A DNA stretch of 64,000 bases from Telluria aromaticivorans (GTDB lineage: Bacteria; Pseudomonadota; Gammaproteobacteria; Burkholderiales; Burkholderiaceae_D). The stretch covers positions 744,001 to 808,000 of the forward strand of contig NZ_JABAIV010000002.1 in NCBI RefSeq assembly GCF_013003915.1, in the 5' to 3' direction. The notes beneath the pieces are model-generated. The model saw only the letters and a program-made list of their open reading frames with translations, was not told where the DNA came from and made no database searches. Shown piece by piece: positions 25,062 to 33,871 of this stretch. Both the position numbers and the translations under genes were made by a program. How positions within the stretch are numbered: the stretch's first letter is position 1; each line of letters opens with the position of its first letter.

Positions 25062-26762
25062 TCAGCGCTGCGGCGCGATGCGCCAGACGACGCCACCGGC
25101 ATCGTCGACGACCAGCAGCGCGCCATCCGCAGCCACCGCGACACCCGCAGGCCGACCCCAGACCTCGCGGTCGCTCAACACCATCCCCGACATGAAGTCC
25201 TGGTATTGGCCGGTGGGCACGCCGTTCCTCATGAAGGCGCGCACCACCTTGTAGCCGGTGCGCACGCCGCGGTTCCAGGAACCATGCAGCGCCACGAAGA
25301 CCTCACCCTCGTACTCCTTCGGGAAGGCGTTCCGTGCGCCCTTGGGCGCGTGGTAGACCGCCATGCCGAGCGGCGCGGAATGCGACTGGATCAGCACATC
25401 CGGGACGATGCTCTTGCCCTTCAGGTCCGGGCGCTGGCCCTGCAGGCGCGGGTCTTCGTTGTCGCCGATGTAGTACCACGGCCAGCCGTAGAAACCGCCC
25501 TGCTTCACGCGGGTCAGGTAGTCGGGCGGCAGGTTGTCGCCCAGCGCGTCGCGCTCGTTCACGTTGCACATCACGTCGCCGGTACTTGGGTAGACCAGCA
25601 TGCCGACGCAGTTGCGCAGGCCGGTGGCATAGGTGCGGCGGTTCTTGCCGTCCACATCAAAAGCCATCACCGTGGCACGGTCGGTCTCCACACCCCAGGC
25701 GCCGCCGACGCCATGCTTGGCTTCCCATTGCGCCAGCGGCTCGGGCGGTTTGGGGCCGATATCGGCCGCCACGTTGGTGGCGGAACCGATCGACAGCAGC
25801 AGGGTCTTGTCGTCCTTCGAGAACGCCAGCGTGCGGGTCGTGTGGCCGCCGCTGGTGTCGGACAATTGCGGCACGATCGTCTCGGCTTCGCCGCGCGCCT
25901 TCAGGTCGCCGTTGCGGTAAGGGATGCGGACGATGGCGTTGACGTTGGCGACATATAAGTACTGTGGGTTCGCCGTCGAGGGCCAGAAGGCCATGCCGTA
26001 GGGACGGCTCAAACCGCTCGCGAACACCTCAAGGGTGTCGGCCTTGTCGCCGTTTTTCGAGCGCAGCACCTTGATTTCGCCCTTGCCGGTCGCCGCCAGG
26101 AAGATGTCGCCGTTCGGCGCACGCAGCGGCAGGCGTGGCTTGTCGGTATCCACGGCGAAGACGCTGACGGTAAAACCTTTCGGGACCGTCGGCAGGCTGC
26201 CGTTCGGACGCGCCTCGACGCGCGGGCCGTTGCCGGCGCTGGTGGTGGCGAAAGGCGGCGGCAGGTCGCTGAGCTTGATGTGGTGGATCTTGCCGGGCTG
26301 GTTGTCGTCCCAGGAGCCGCTGCGCTCTCCAGGCGCGGCAGCCGTGGCTGGCGCAGATGCTGCCGTTGTGGCGCCCTGCAGGGTGGCGAGGTAGTCGATC
26401 AGTGCGGCGCGCGTCTGCTTGTCGGGGACGCCGACCGGCATCGTGGTGCCGGGCACATTCTTCGTCGGGTCGGCCAGGAAGACATCCAGCTCGGCCTGGG
26501 TCCAGGTCTTGCCGGCGGCGCCGGCTTTAGCCAGCGCAGTCGAATAGTTGAACCCGGGGACGGCGGCGGCCTTGCGATCAAGCACGCGGAACAGGCCGGG
26601 GCCGGCGCGCGAGGACAGGGCCGGGTCGACGCTGTGGCAGCTGGCGCAGTTGTTCTGGAAGGTGGTCTGGCCGGCGACGGGCTGGGGCGCGGCGTGGGCG
26701 CTGGATGCCGCTGCCAGGCTGGCGAGCAGCGCTGCACGCAGCGGCAGGGATTGAAGGTTCAA
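25062..26762 (-). CDS. PQQ-type sorbosone/aldose dehydrogenase with N-terminal cytochrome c
   Basis: This 566-residue periplasmic protein joins two modules. Residues 1-25 are a signal peptide ending AHA. About 30-130 is a c-type cytochrome with CASCH (C39, C42, H43) and a likely axial Met108 in TTMPVG. About 190-566 is a six-bladed propeller of the L-sorbosone/soluble glucose dehydrogenase family (SGLSRPYGMAFWP, ATGLRNCVGMLVYP, GWPWYYIGDNEDPR, GSWNRG). It probably oxidises a sugar or aldehyde and passes electrons through its own haem. The substrate is not known, and no PQQ synthesis genes are in the window. It is a single-gene transcript with its own terminator. Confidence 0.88.
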   Translation of the reverse strand: MNLQSLPLRAALLASLAAASSAHAAPQPVAGQTTFQNNCASCHSVDPALSSRAGPGLFRVLDRKAAAVPGFNYSTALAKAGAAGKTWTQAELDVFLADPTKNVPGTTMPVGVPDKQTRAALIDYLATLQGATTAASAPATAAAPGERSGSWDDNQPGKIHHIKLSDLPPPFATTSAGNGPRVEARPNGSLPTVPKGFTVSVFAVDTDKPRLPLRAPNGDIFLAATGKGEIKVLRSKNGDKADTLEVFASGLSRPYGMAFWPSTANPQYLYVANVNAIVRIPYRNGDLKARGEAETIVPQLSDTSGGHTTRTLAFSKDDKTLLLSIGSATNVAADIGPKPPEPLAQWEAKHGVGGAWGVETDRATVMAFDVDGKNRRTYATGLRNCVGMLVYPSTGDVMCNVNERDALGDNLPPDYLTRVKQGGFYGWPWYYIGDNEDPRLQGQRPDLKGKSIVPDVLIQSHSAPLGMAVYHAPKGARNAFPKEYEGEVFVALHGSWNRGVRTGYKVVRAFMRNGVPTGQYQDFMSGMVLSDREVWGRPAGVAVAADGALLVVDDAGGVVWRIAPQR

Positions 26763-26851
26763 AGGAATTCTCCTGACGGGATAGATGATGGCAATCCGGC
26801 ATCATAGGCGAACTCTCCCCTGCATGCCGGCCGGCAGGCGCTGCGCTGCGC

Positions 26852-27397
26852 TCAGACTGACAGCGTGCCGCGGAAACCCCGCGCGGCATAGTACGACTCG
26901 GCGCCATTGTGGTACACGAAGACCCGGCCATAGCGGCGGTCGCAGAACAGCGCGCCGCCCAAGGCCCGCACGTCTTCAGGCGTCGCGATCCAGCTGGAGG
27001 TTTTTTTATCGAATTCGCCCAGCTGCTGGAGTGCCCGGTACTGCGCTTCGGTCACCAGGTCGATGCCCATTTCGGTAGCCATCTCGGCCGCACTGGCGCG
27101 CGGCTTGTTTTCCTTGCGTGCATTTAGGGCTGCGCGGTCGTAGCAGATGCTCCTGCGGCCTGCCGGGCTCTCGGGAGCGCAATCGCAGAAGATCACTTGC
27201 CCCGTTTCGCTGCCCTGCCCGATGACGTCCGGCTCGCCGCCGGTGGCTTCCATCGCCAGCAATGCCTTCAGTGCGCTGGCATCCTGCTCCAACCTGGCCT
27301 GCACCGTAGGCCAGGCAAGGCCTTCGTGACGGCGCATGTTCTTCTCGAAACGGGACTGCAGTGTCTTGAGCAGGTCGGCGGATTGTTCTGGGCTCAT
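26852..27397 (-). CDS. DUF4256 protein
   Basis: This 181-residue soluble protein matches the DUF4256 pattern: RFEKNMRRHEGLAW, a central GGEPDVIG and FCDCAPESPAGRRSICYD, then GIDLVTEAQYRALQQLGEFDKKTSSWI, and a C-terminal LFCDRRYGRVFVYHNGAESYYAARGFRG. Function is unknown. I chose the ATG at 27397 (MSPEQSADLL); a longer frame adds 35 residues that overlap the nrdB terminator region and look non-coding. It lies between the nrdB terminator and the sorbosone dehydrogenase on the same strand. Confidence 0.85.
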   Translation of the reverse strand: MSPEQSADLLKTLQSRFEKNMRRHEGLAWPTVQARLEQDASALKALLAMEATGGEPDVIGQGSETGQVIFCDCAPESPAGRRSICYDRAALNARKENKPRASAAEMATEMGIDLVTEAQYRALQQLGEFDKKTSSWIATPEDVRALGGALFCDRRYGRVFVYHNGAESYYAARGFRGTLSV

Positions 27398-27475
27398 GGG
27401 GGCATCGTCCTTTCCTAATGGTGGCGTGACGTCGGTCGTGAACGCCAAATTATCACGACAGCGATGCAGGCCGCG

Positions 27476-27517
27476 AAAAAGACAAGGCCCGGCTGCCATC
27501 ACGGGCAGCCGGGCCTT
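27476..27517 (-). terminator. nrdAB terminator
   Basis: AAGGCCCGGCTGCC and GGCAGCCGGGCCTT form a perfect 14-bp stem with a 6-base loop. On the minus strand it is followed by GTCTTTTTC. It lies 20 bp past the nrdB stop. Confidence 0.9.
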
Positions 27518-27537
27518 CCTGGTTCGGTCGCTGATAC

Positions 27538-28644
27538 TTAATCCCAGTTCAGCGCACCACCGGTCTGGTACTCCGTTACACGCGTCTCGAAGAAGTTACG
27601 CTCCTTCTTCATGTCGATCATCTCGCTCATCCACGGGAACGGGTTTTCTTCGTTCGGGAACAGCGGATCCAGGCCGATCTGCACAGAGCGGCGGTTGGCG
27701 ATGAAGCGGAGGTAGCCCTTGAACATCGGGGCGTTCAGGCCCAGCACGCCGCGCGGCATGGTGTCTTCGGCGTAGCGGTATTCGAGTTCGACCGCTTCCA
27801 GGAACAGCACCTTGATCTCTTCGCGGAAGGCCGGGGTCCACAGCAGCGGGTTTTCCATCTTGATCGTGTTGATCAGGTCGATGCCGAAGTTCACGTGCAT
27901 CGACTCGTCGCGCAGGATGTACTGGTACTGCTCGGCGGCGCCGGTCATCTTGTTCTGGCGGCCCAGCGCCAGGATCTGGGTGAAGCCGACGTAGAAGAAC
28001 AGGCCTTCCATCAGGCAGGCGAAGACGATGATCGACTTCAGCAGCTTCTGGTCGTTTTCCAGGGTGCCGGTCTTGAATTCAGGGTCGGTCAGGGTGTTGA
28101 TGAACGGGATCAGGAACTGGTCCTTGTCGTGGATCGACTCGATCTCGTTGTAGGCGTTGAAGATTTCCTTCTCGTCCAGGCCCAGCGACTCGACGATGTA
28201 CTGGTAGGCGTGGGTATGGATCGCCTCTTCGAAGGCCTGGCGCAGCAGGTACTGGCGGCATTCCGGCGCGGTGATGTGGCGGTAGGTGCCCAGCACGATG
28301 TTGTTCGCGGCCAGCGAGTCGGCGGTCACGAAGAAGCCGAGGTTACGCTTGACCAGGCGGCGCTCGTCTTCCGACAGGCCGTTCGGGCTCTTCCACAGCT
28401 CGATGTCGCGCTGCATGTTCACTTCTTGCGGCATCCAGTGGTTGGCGCAGCCGGCCAGGTATTTGTCCCAGGCCCATTTGTACTTGAACGGCACCAGCTG
28501 GTTGACGTCGGTCTGGCCGTTGATGATGCGCTTGTCGTCGGCGTTGACGCGCTTGGCGACCAGTGCGGCGTCGACGGTTTCGGTGGCGTCGGCGGCTTGT
28601 GGCGCGCGCGGCGCGGTGCTTGGTTCGTCGTCCCAGGAGAGCAT
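27538..28644 (-). CDS. nrdB: Ribonucleotide reductase class Ia, beta subunit
   Basis: NrdB houses the di-iron tyrosyl radical needed by NrdA to make deoxynucleotides. The 368-residue protein shows the ligand set: EEAIHTHAY with a Glu, a His and, four residues on, the radical Tyr; [10 protein letters not shown]; and [10 protein letters not shown]. The extreme C-terminus (GGALNWD) is the tail that docks on NrdA. An N-terminal Ala/Thr-rich extension of about 30 residues precedes the core. It follows nrdA on the same strand after a 196-bp gap that contains a palindromic repeat, and ends at a strong terminator. Confidence 0.97.
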   Translation of the reverse strand: MLSWDDEPSTAPRAPQAADATETVDAALVAKRVNADDKRIINGQTDVNQLVPFKYKWAWDKYLAGCANHWMPQEVNMQRDIELWKSPNGLSEDERRLVKRNLGFFVTADSLAANNIVLGTYRHITAPECRQYLLRQAFEEAIHTHAYQYIVESLGLDEKEIFNAYNEIESIHDKDQFLIPFINTLTDPEFKTGTLENDQKLLKSIIVFACLMEGLFFYVGFTQILALGRQNKMTGAAEQYQYILRDESMHVNFGIDLINTIKMENPLLWTPAFREEIKVLFLEAVELEYRYAEDTMPRGVLGLNAPMFKGYLRFIANRRSVQIGLDPLFPNEENPFPWMSEMIDMKKERNFFETRVTEYQTGGALNWD

Positions 28645-28710
28645 GGTTTTTTTCCTTCTTTCGTGGCTGCGTCCGCGCGGGGCGGACGGCCATTGTCGTT
28701 TCGGTTGTTC

Positions 28711-28786
28711 GTCGTTCCTGGAGGAACCGATACGCTAGCGAGGCGCCGCGAAATTAGGTTCCGGCCTTCGCCGGAACGACGGTTTT
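28711..28786. repeat. TTCCGGC palindromic repeat, copy A
   Basis: The core TTCCGGCCTTCGCCGGAA (28759-28776) is a perfect hairpin. The 39 bp at 28748-28786 occur again, identical and inverted, at 63278-63316. A degraded partner arm (GTCGTTCCTGGAGGAAC) begins at 28711. The element sits in the nrdA-nrdB intergenic spacer. Confidence 0.85.
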
Positions 28787-28796
28787 AAGGGTAACG

Positions 28797-28826
28797 GGGC
28801 AAGGACACTGTGGAGTGTGCTTGCCC
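28797..28826. other. Hairpin just past the nrdA stop
   Basis: GGGCAAGGACAC pairs with GTGTGCTTGCCC with a single mismatch. On the minus (nrd) strand no T-run follows, so it is more likely an mRNA 3'-end or stability element between nrdA and nrdB than a terminator. Confidence 0.5.
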
Positions 28827-28840
28827 TTCTTTTTACTGGA

Positions 28841-31777
28841 TTACTGGCAGGCTTCGCATTCCTCGAAACCGTCGTCGCCAGGACGCAGGTAGCAAGCCGC
28901 GCCATCCGCCTCGTCCGCTGCTGCGGCGACCGGTGCTGCCGATGCTGCCGGCGCTGCCGCTGGCGTTGCAGGTGCGGCGTGGCCACCCGACAGGGCGCCC
29001 GAGACCGACACCGCGTTCAGCGCGCCGGTGCGGCTGGTGGATTTCTCCATGTGCGTCGCGGCGATGGTGCGCAGGTAGTAGGTGGTCTTCAGGCCACGCA
29101 GCCAGGCCAGCTTGTAGGTCTCGTCCAGCTTCTTGCCCGATGCGCCGGCCATGTAGATGTTCAGCGACTGGGCCTGGTCGATCCACTTCTGGCGGCGCGA
29201 AGCCTGCTCTACCAGCCACTTCGGCTCGACTTCGAAGGCGGTGGCGTAGATGTCGCGCAGGTCTTGCGGCACGCGGTCGATCTTGGAGAGCGAACCGTCG
29301 AAATACTTCAGGTCGGCGATCATGACTTCGTCCCACAGGTCGCGTGCCTTCAGGTCGCGCACCAGGTAGGCATTGATCTCGGTAAATTCGCCCGACAGGT
29401 TCGACTTCACGTACAGATTCTGGAAGGTCGGCTCGATGCAGGCCGACACGCCGATGATGTTCGAGATCGTCGCGGTCGGGGCGATCGCCACGCAGTTCGA
29501 GTTGCGCATGCCGAATTCCTTGATGCGGCTACGCACCAGGGTCCAGTCCATCGACTCGCTTGTGTCCTGCTCGAGGTAGCCGCCGCGCTCTTCCGCCAGC
29601 AGCTTGATCGAGTCCTGCGGCAGGATGCCGCGGTCCCACAGCGAACCTTCGTAGGAACCGTAGCGGCCGCGTTCTTCGGCCAGCTCGGTCGAGGCCAGGT
29701 AGGCGAAGTAGCAGACGGCTTCCATCGACTTGTCGGCGAATTCCACCGCTTTATCCGAGGCGAACGGGATGCGCATCATGTGCAGGCAATCCTGGTGGCC
29801 CATCACCCCCATGCCGACCGGACGGTGGCGCATGTTCGAGTTGCGCGCCTTTTCCACGGCGTAGTAATTGATGTCGATGACGTTGTCCAGCATGCGCATG
29901 GCGATGCGGATGGTCTTCTGCAGCTTGACGTGGTCGAGGCTGTCGCCCTTCATGTGCTGCGGCAGGTTGACCGAGCCCAGGTTGCAGACGGCGATTTCGT
30001 CGGCGCTGGTGTTCAGCGTGATCTCGGTGCACAGGTTCGACGAGTGCACGACGCCGATGTGCTGCTGCGGCGAACGGATGTTGCACGGATCCTTGAAGGT
30101 GATCCATGGGTGGCCGGTTTCGAACAGCATCGACAGCATCTTGCGCCACAGGTCGAGCGCTTCGATTTTCTTGTACACGGTCATTTCGCCGCGTTCCGCC
30201 TTGGCTTCATAGGCGGTATAGGCTTCTTCGAAGGCCTTGCCGACCAGGTCGTGCAGGTCTGGCGTCTCGCTTGGCGAGAACAGGCTCCAGTAGCCCTTTT
30301 CCATCACGCGCTTCATGAACAGGTCGGGAATCCAGTTCGCGGTGTTCATGTCGTGGGTGCGGCGGCGGTCGTCGCCGGTGTTCTTGCGCAGGTCGAGGAA
30401 TTCCTCGATGTCCATGTGCCAGGTTTCCAGGTAGGCGCAGACCGCGCCCTTGCGCTTGCCGCCCTGGTTGACCGCCACGGCAGTGTCGTTGACCACTTTC
30501 AGGAACGGGACCACGCCTTGCGACTTGCCATTGGTGCCCTTGATGCGCGAGCCCAGTGCACGGACCGGGGTCCAGTCGTTGCCCAGGCCGCCGGCGAACT
30601 TCGACAGCAGCGCGTTTTCTTTAATAGCGTCGTAAATGCCTTCCAGGTCGTCGCCGACGGTGGTCAGGTAGCACGAGGACAGCTGCGAACGGCGGGTACC
30701 CGAGTTGAACAGGGTCGGGGTCGAGCTCATGAAGTCGAACGACGACAGCAGGTTATAGAACTCGATCGCGCGCGCTTCGCGGTCGGCTTCGCGCAGGGCC
30801 AGGCCCATGGCGACGCGCATGTAGAAGGCCTGCGGCATTTCGATGCGGGTTTCGCGCACGTGCAGGAAGTAGCGGTCGTACAGGGTCTGCAGGCCGATGT
30901 AGCCGAACTGCAGGTCGCGGTCGGCGACAATGGCCTTGGCCAGGCGCTCGAGGTCGTACTTGCCCAGTTCTTCGTCCAGCAGCTCGTTATGGATGCCCTT
31001 GGCGATGTACTGCGGGAAGTAGGTGATGTACTCAAGAGCGGCGCCGGCTTGCGCGACTTCGTGGCCGAACACTTCCTTGCGGATGGTGTGCAGCAAGATG
31101 CGCGCGGTGACCTGGCTGTAGGCCGGGTCTTTTTCCATCAGGGCGCGGGCCGCCAGGATGGCCGACTTGTGCAGCTCTTCGACCGGCACGCCGTCGTACA
31201 GGTTCTTCAGGGTCTCGGCGACGATTGCGTCGGCGTCGACGTGCTTTTCCAGGCCGGCGCAGGCAGCGTTGACCAGGCCGTAGACGGCATTCATGTCGAG
31301 CGGCAGGCGCTGGCCGCCGTCGATCACGTGGATCTGCGGCGCGGCCACGGCGTTGCCGCCGGCGGCTTCCTTGGCGGCGCGGCGTTCTTCCATGCGCTTG
31401 GCGCGGTACAGCACGTATTCGCGCGCGACGTCATGCTCGCCCGAGCGCATCAGCGACAGTTCGACCTGGTCCTGCACGTCTTCGATGTGGAAGGTGCCGC
31501 CGTTCGGCTGGCGGCGCACCAATGCAGCTACGACATTTCCGGTCATCTGTTCCACCAGATCACGGATGCGGGCCGAAGCAGCACCCTGCCCGCCGGCGAT
31601 GGCGAGGAAGGCCTTGGTCATCGCGACCGAGATCTTGTGCGGCTCGAAGGCCACCACGGCGCCGTTGCGGCGGATCACGCGGTAGTCGCCGCGTGCCACG
31701 ATCTCTGCCGGCGAGGCATTGGCCGCCGCGCCTGGGGTGAGGTGAGGATTGATCGAAATGTCTTGTGCTGTTTGCAT
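28841..31777 (-). CDS. nrdA: Ribonucleotide reductase class Ia, alpha subunit
   Basis: NrdA reduces ribonucleoside diphosphates. The protein is 978 residues, longer than E. coli NrdA (761) because two ATP-cone regions precede the barrel: about 31-125 (YRVIRRNGAVVAFEPHKIS) and a second, degenerate one about 148-240. Active-site motifs are intact: SQLSSCYL, SSNLCTEI with the thiyl Cys, and AVCNLGSVNL. The C-terminal redox pair is in ECEACQ. The two cones suggest dATP regulation like that of Pseudomonas NrdA. The start at 31777 lies about 230 nt downstream of a promoter covered by NrdR boxes. Confidence 0.97.
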   Translation of the reverse strand: MQTAQDISINPHLTPGAAANASPAEIVARGDYRVIRRNGAVVAFEPHKISVAMTKAFLAIAGGQGAASARIRDLVEQMTGNVVAALVRRQPNGGTFHIEDVQDQVELSLMRSGEHDVAREYVLYRAKRMEERRAAKEAAGGNAVAAPQIHVIDGGQRLPLDMNAVYGLVNAACAGLEKHVDADAIVAETLKNLYDGVPVEELHKSAILAARALMEKDPAYSQVTARILLHTIRKEVFGHEVAQAGAALEYITYFPQYIAKGIHNELLDEELGKYDLERLAKAIVADRDLQFGYIGLQTLYDRYFLHVRETRIEMPQAFYMRVAMGLALREADREARAIEFYNLLSSFDFMSSTPTLFNSGTRRSQLSSCYLTTVGDDLEGIYDAIKENALLSKFAGGLGNDWTPVRALGSRIKGTNGKSQGVVPFLKVVNDTAVAVNQGGKRKGAVCAYLETWHMDIEEFLDLRKNTGDDRRRTHDMNTANWIPDLFMKRVMEKGYWSLFSPSETPDLHDLVGKAFEEAYTAYEAKAERGEMTVYKKIEALDLWRKMLSMLFETGHPWITFKDPCNIRSPQQHIGVVHSSNLCTEITLNTSADEIAVCNLGSVNLPQHMKGDSLDHVKLQKTIRIAMRMLDNVIDINYYAVEKARNSNMRHRPVGMGVMGHQDCLHMMRIPFASDKAVEFADKSMEAVCYFAYLASTELAEERGRYGSYEGSLWDRGILPQDSIKLLAEERGGYLEQDTSESMDWTLVRSRIKEFGMRNSNCVAIAPTATISNIIGVSACIEPTFQNLYVKSNLSGEFTEINAYLVRDLKARDLWDEVMIADLKYFDGSLSKIDRVPQDLRDIYATAFEVEPKWLVEQASRRQKWIDQAQSLNIYMAGASGKKLDETYKLAWLRGLKTTYYLRTIAATHMEKSTSRTGALNAVSVSGALSGGHAAPATPAAAPAASAAPVAAAADEADGAACYLRPGDDGFEECEACQ

Positions 31778-31979
31778 TGAGCCTCCAGGGTGGGCAGATG
31801 CCTGCCGCCATTTGTTGTTACCAGGACCGTGGTCCTACGGAATTCATAGCAAAGCGATGCCCCGCCAGCCGGAACGCCGTGCTGGCAACCAGATATGCAG
31901 GGTAGAAAATCGCTGTGGAATCAGTCGCTTGCAGAGCAAGCCTCAAGTCGGTCGTGAACTTGTTTCTTTCAGTTCACTA

Positions 31980-31995
31980 CCACTACATCTAGTGT
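31980..31995. promoter_or_regulatory. NrdR box 1 (distal to promoter)
   Basis: CCACTACATCTAGTGT closely matches the NrdR consensus ACACTATATATAGTGT-type palindrome. It lies 30 bp from box 2, about three helical turns, the paired arrangement NrdR needs. It would lie in the early transcribed leader of nrdA. Confidence 0.75.
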
Positions 31996-32009
31996 TCGAC
32001 CTTGATATG

Positions 32010-32025
32010 AGACTAATTGTAGTAC
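32010..32025. promoter_or_regulatory. NrdR box 2 (over the -10)
   Basis: AGACTAATTGTAGTAC has the ACTA...TAGT half-sites of NrdR boxes. It covers the -10 hexamer of the nrdA promoter, so NrdR bound here would block RNA polymerase. Confidence 0.7.
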
Positions 32026-32044
32026 CTGACCCAGGTCACGGCAA
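32016..32044 (-). promoter_or_regulatory. nrdA promoter
   Basis: On the minus strand TTGCCG (32044-32039) and TACAAT (32021-32016) are separated by exactly 17 bp, a good sigma-70 match (4/6 and 5/6). Transcription would start near 32009, giving a leader of about 230 nt to the nrdA ATG. Confidence 0.7.
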
Positions 32045-32245
32045 GTAAAGAACTTCGCAATATTTTGCGTTTTTTTTGGTGCATGGGCTTGACAATGAAC
32101 CAGGGCTGGAAGGACGGGGAGTATGCGGTGAGTGAGCACTAACCTTGGTCAATGGGGCTGCTTAAAGCGTAATCAGCCCGATGCGCGGCGCATCATTCTT
32201 GTGCGTTTTGCACTGGCGAAAAGACAACAAAGAGATGCAGCAGTT

Positions 32246-32354
32246 GTAGGGTGGTCGGCTTCGCCGACCACGCGTTCAAATCACCATGATGACGACGCAC
32301 CGTGGTTCTTCCGTGTTCGTTGAACGCGCGGGCGGGAGACCCGCCCACCCTACG
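32246..32354. repeat. REPIN-like element 5
   Basis: The left hairpin is GTGGTCGGC-TTC-GCCGACCAC followed by GCGTTCAAA. The right arm is GTTGAACGCGCGGGCGG, loop, CCGCCCACCCTAC. The left stem has the GGTCGGC/GCCGACC compensatory variant also seen at the right of element 2. It lies just past the pilR stop. Confidence 0.85.
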
Positions 32355-32362
32355 AAAACCGT

Positions 32363-33826
32363 TCAGGCGTTGTCGTCCGGAGCCGAAATCTCGAGCTTCT
32401 GCATCTGGTACCGCAACTGCCGCACGCTGATCCCGAGCAGCGCCGCAGCCTGCGTGCGGTTGAACTGGGTCTGCTGAAGGGCGCGCCCGATGATGTCGCG
32501 CTCCACCTGGATCAGGTATTCCGGCAGGTTGCCGGGCAAGCCGCCCGGGCCGAGCATGGCCGGCCCCGGCGCTGCCCCGACTGGCGCGGTAGCCGCTTCC
32601 GGTTCGGCCACCGGCGCCGGCACGGGTGCCTGGACCGGTGCCGGCGCCGCCGCTGCCGCTTCGCGCCCCGCCTCGCTCGGGCGCGCCGCCTTCAGCGACA
32701 AATCCCCCACTTCGATCACGCCATCGTTGGCAAACGCCAGCGCCCGCTCCAGCACGTTCTCCAGTTCGCGGATATTCCCCGGGAAGGAGTAGGCGCGCAG
32801 TGCATCGAGTACGCCCGGCCCGAGCGCCGCCTGTCCCGGCCCGGCCAGCCGCGCCAGCACGGCGTCCACCAGGGGCGGCAAATCATCCAAGCGCTCGCGC
32901 AGCGGCGGCAGCGACAGTTCGATCACGTTCAGCCGGTAGAACAAATCCTGCCTGAACCGGCCCTGCTCCACGCAACGCGCCAGGTCCTGGTGGGTGGCGC
33001 TGATGATGCGCACGTCCACCGGCTCTTCGCTAGTCGCGCCGATCTTGCGCACGCGCCGTTCCTGGATCGCGCGCAGCAGCTTGACCTGCATCGCCAGCGG
33101 CAGGTCGGCCACTTCGTCGAGCATCAGGGTGCCGCCGTTGGCCGCCTGGAAGAAGCCGTCGCGCTCCTCGGCCGCGCCGGTGAAGGCGCCCTTGCGGTAG
33201 CCGAAGAATTCCGCTTCCATCAGGGTTTCGGGAATCGCGCCGCAGTTCACCGCGACGAACGGCTTGCTTGCTCTCGAACTCTGGGCGTGGATCTCGCGGG
33301 CGGCGAGCTCCTTGCCGCTGCCCGATTCGCCGGTGATCGAGATCGGCGCGTTCGAGCGCGCCAGGCGGCCGATCTGGGCGCGCAGCGACTGCATCGCCGT
33401 GGAGGTGCCGATCATGCGCGAGCCGGGCACGCTGCCGTCCGGCTGGGCGGGCGCTGCGTCAAGCAGGCGCAGGGCCGAGCGCACCATCACGCGCAGCGCA
33501 TCGAGCGCCACCGGCTTGGAGATGTAGTCGAAAGCGCCCGCCTTGAGCGCGACCACCGCGTTCTCGGCGCTGCCGTAGGCGGTGATGACGGCGATCGGGG
33601 TCGCCTTGGGCGAGGCATGCACTTCGCGCACCAGCTCCAGCCCGAGGCCGTCGGGCAGGCGCATGTCGGTCAGGACCAGGGCGTAGTCGTGTTCCTCGAG
33701 CAGCCCGCGGGCCTGGCGCAGCGTGGCCGCGCTGTCGACGTCCAGCCCCATCTTGAGCAGGGTGATCTCGAGCAGTTCACGCAGGTCGGCTTCGTCGTCG
33801 ACCACGAGGATGCGGGGTGCGGTCAT
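32363..33826 (-). CDS. pilR: NtrC-family response regulator, PilR-type
   Basis: This 487-residue sigma-54 activator has an N-terminal receiver (acid pocket Asp10/Asp11, phospho-acceptor Asp54, Lys in YISKP near 107). The AAA+ domain (about 140-375) has GESGSGKE, the sigma-54 contact GAFTGA, and LMLDEVADLPL. An Ala/Pro-rich linker precedes a Fis-type helix-turn-helix (FNRTQAAALLGISVRQLRYQMQ). With the PilS-type kinase immediately upstream, it is best read as PilR, activator of type IV pilin transcription from a sigma-54 promoter. The pilin gene is not in the window. Confidence 0.9.
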   Translation of the reverse strand: MTAPRILVVDDEADLRELLEITLLKMGLDVDSAATLRQARGLLEEHDYALVLTDMRLPDGLGLELVREVHASPKATPIAVITAYGSAENAVVALKAGAFDYISKPVALDALRVMVRSALRLLDAAPAQPDGSVPGSRMIGTSTAMQSLRAQIGRLARSNAPISITGESGSGKELAAREIHAQSSRASKPFVAVNCGAIPETLMEAEFFGYRKGAFTGAAEERDGFFQAANGGTLMLDEVADLPLAMQVKLLRAIQERRVRKIGATSEEPVDVRIISATHQDLARCVEQGRFRQDLFYRLNVIELSLPPLRERLDDLPPLVDAVLARLAGPGQAALGPGVLDALRAYSFPGNIRELENVLERALAFANDGVIEVGDLSLKAARPSEAGREAAAAAPAPVQAPVPAPVAEPEAATAPVGAAPGPAMLGPGGLPGNLPEYLIQVERDIIGRALQQTQFNRTQAAALLGISVRQLRYQMQKLEISAPDDNA

Positions 33827-33871
33827 GGTTTTTTCACTCTATATATATAGCGGTGCGAATCCGGATCCATC

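Larger units (their letters stand above)
31778..32362. other. nrdA regulatory region and intergenic
   Basis: This 585-bp region holds the nrdA promoter with two NrdR boxes and a REPIN-like element. A small hairpin CGCAA/TTGCG followed by eight T on the plus strand (32056-32077) may be a terminator, or its A-tract may act as an UP element for the nrdA promoter. I see no coding sequence. Confidence 0.6.

Noticed and set aside
28817-31780. 987-codon plus-strand frame antisense to nrdA
   Set aside because: Length is impressive, but nrdA has all catalytic motifs and this frame shows no family, signal or ribosome site.
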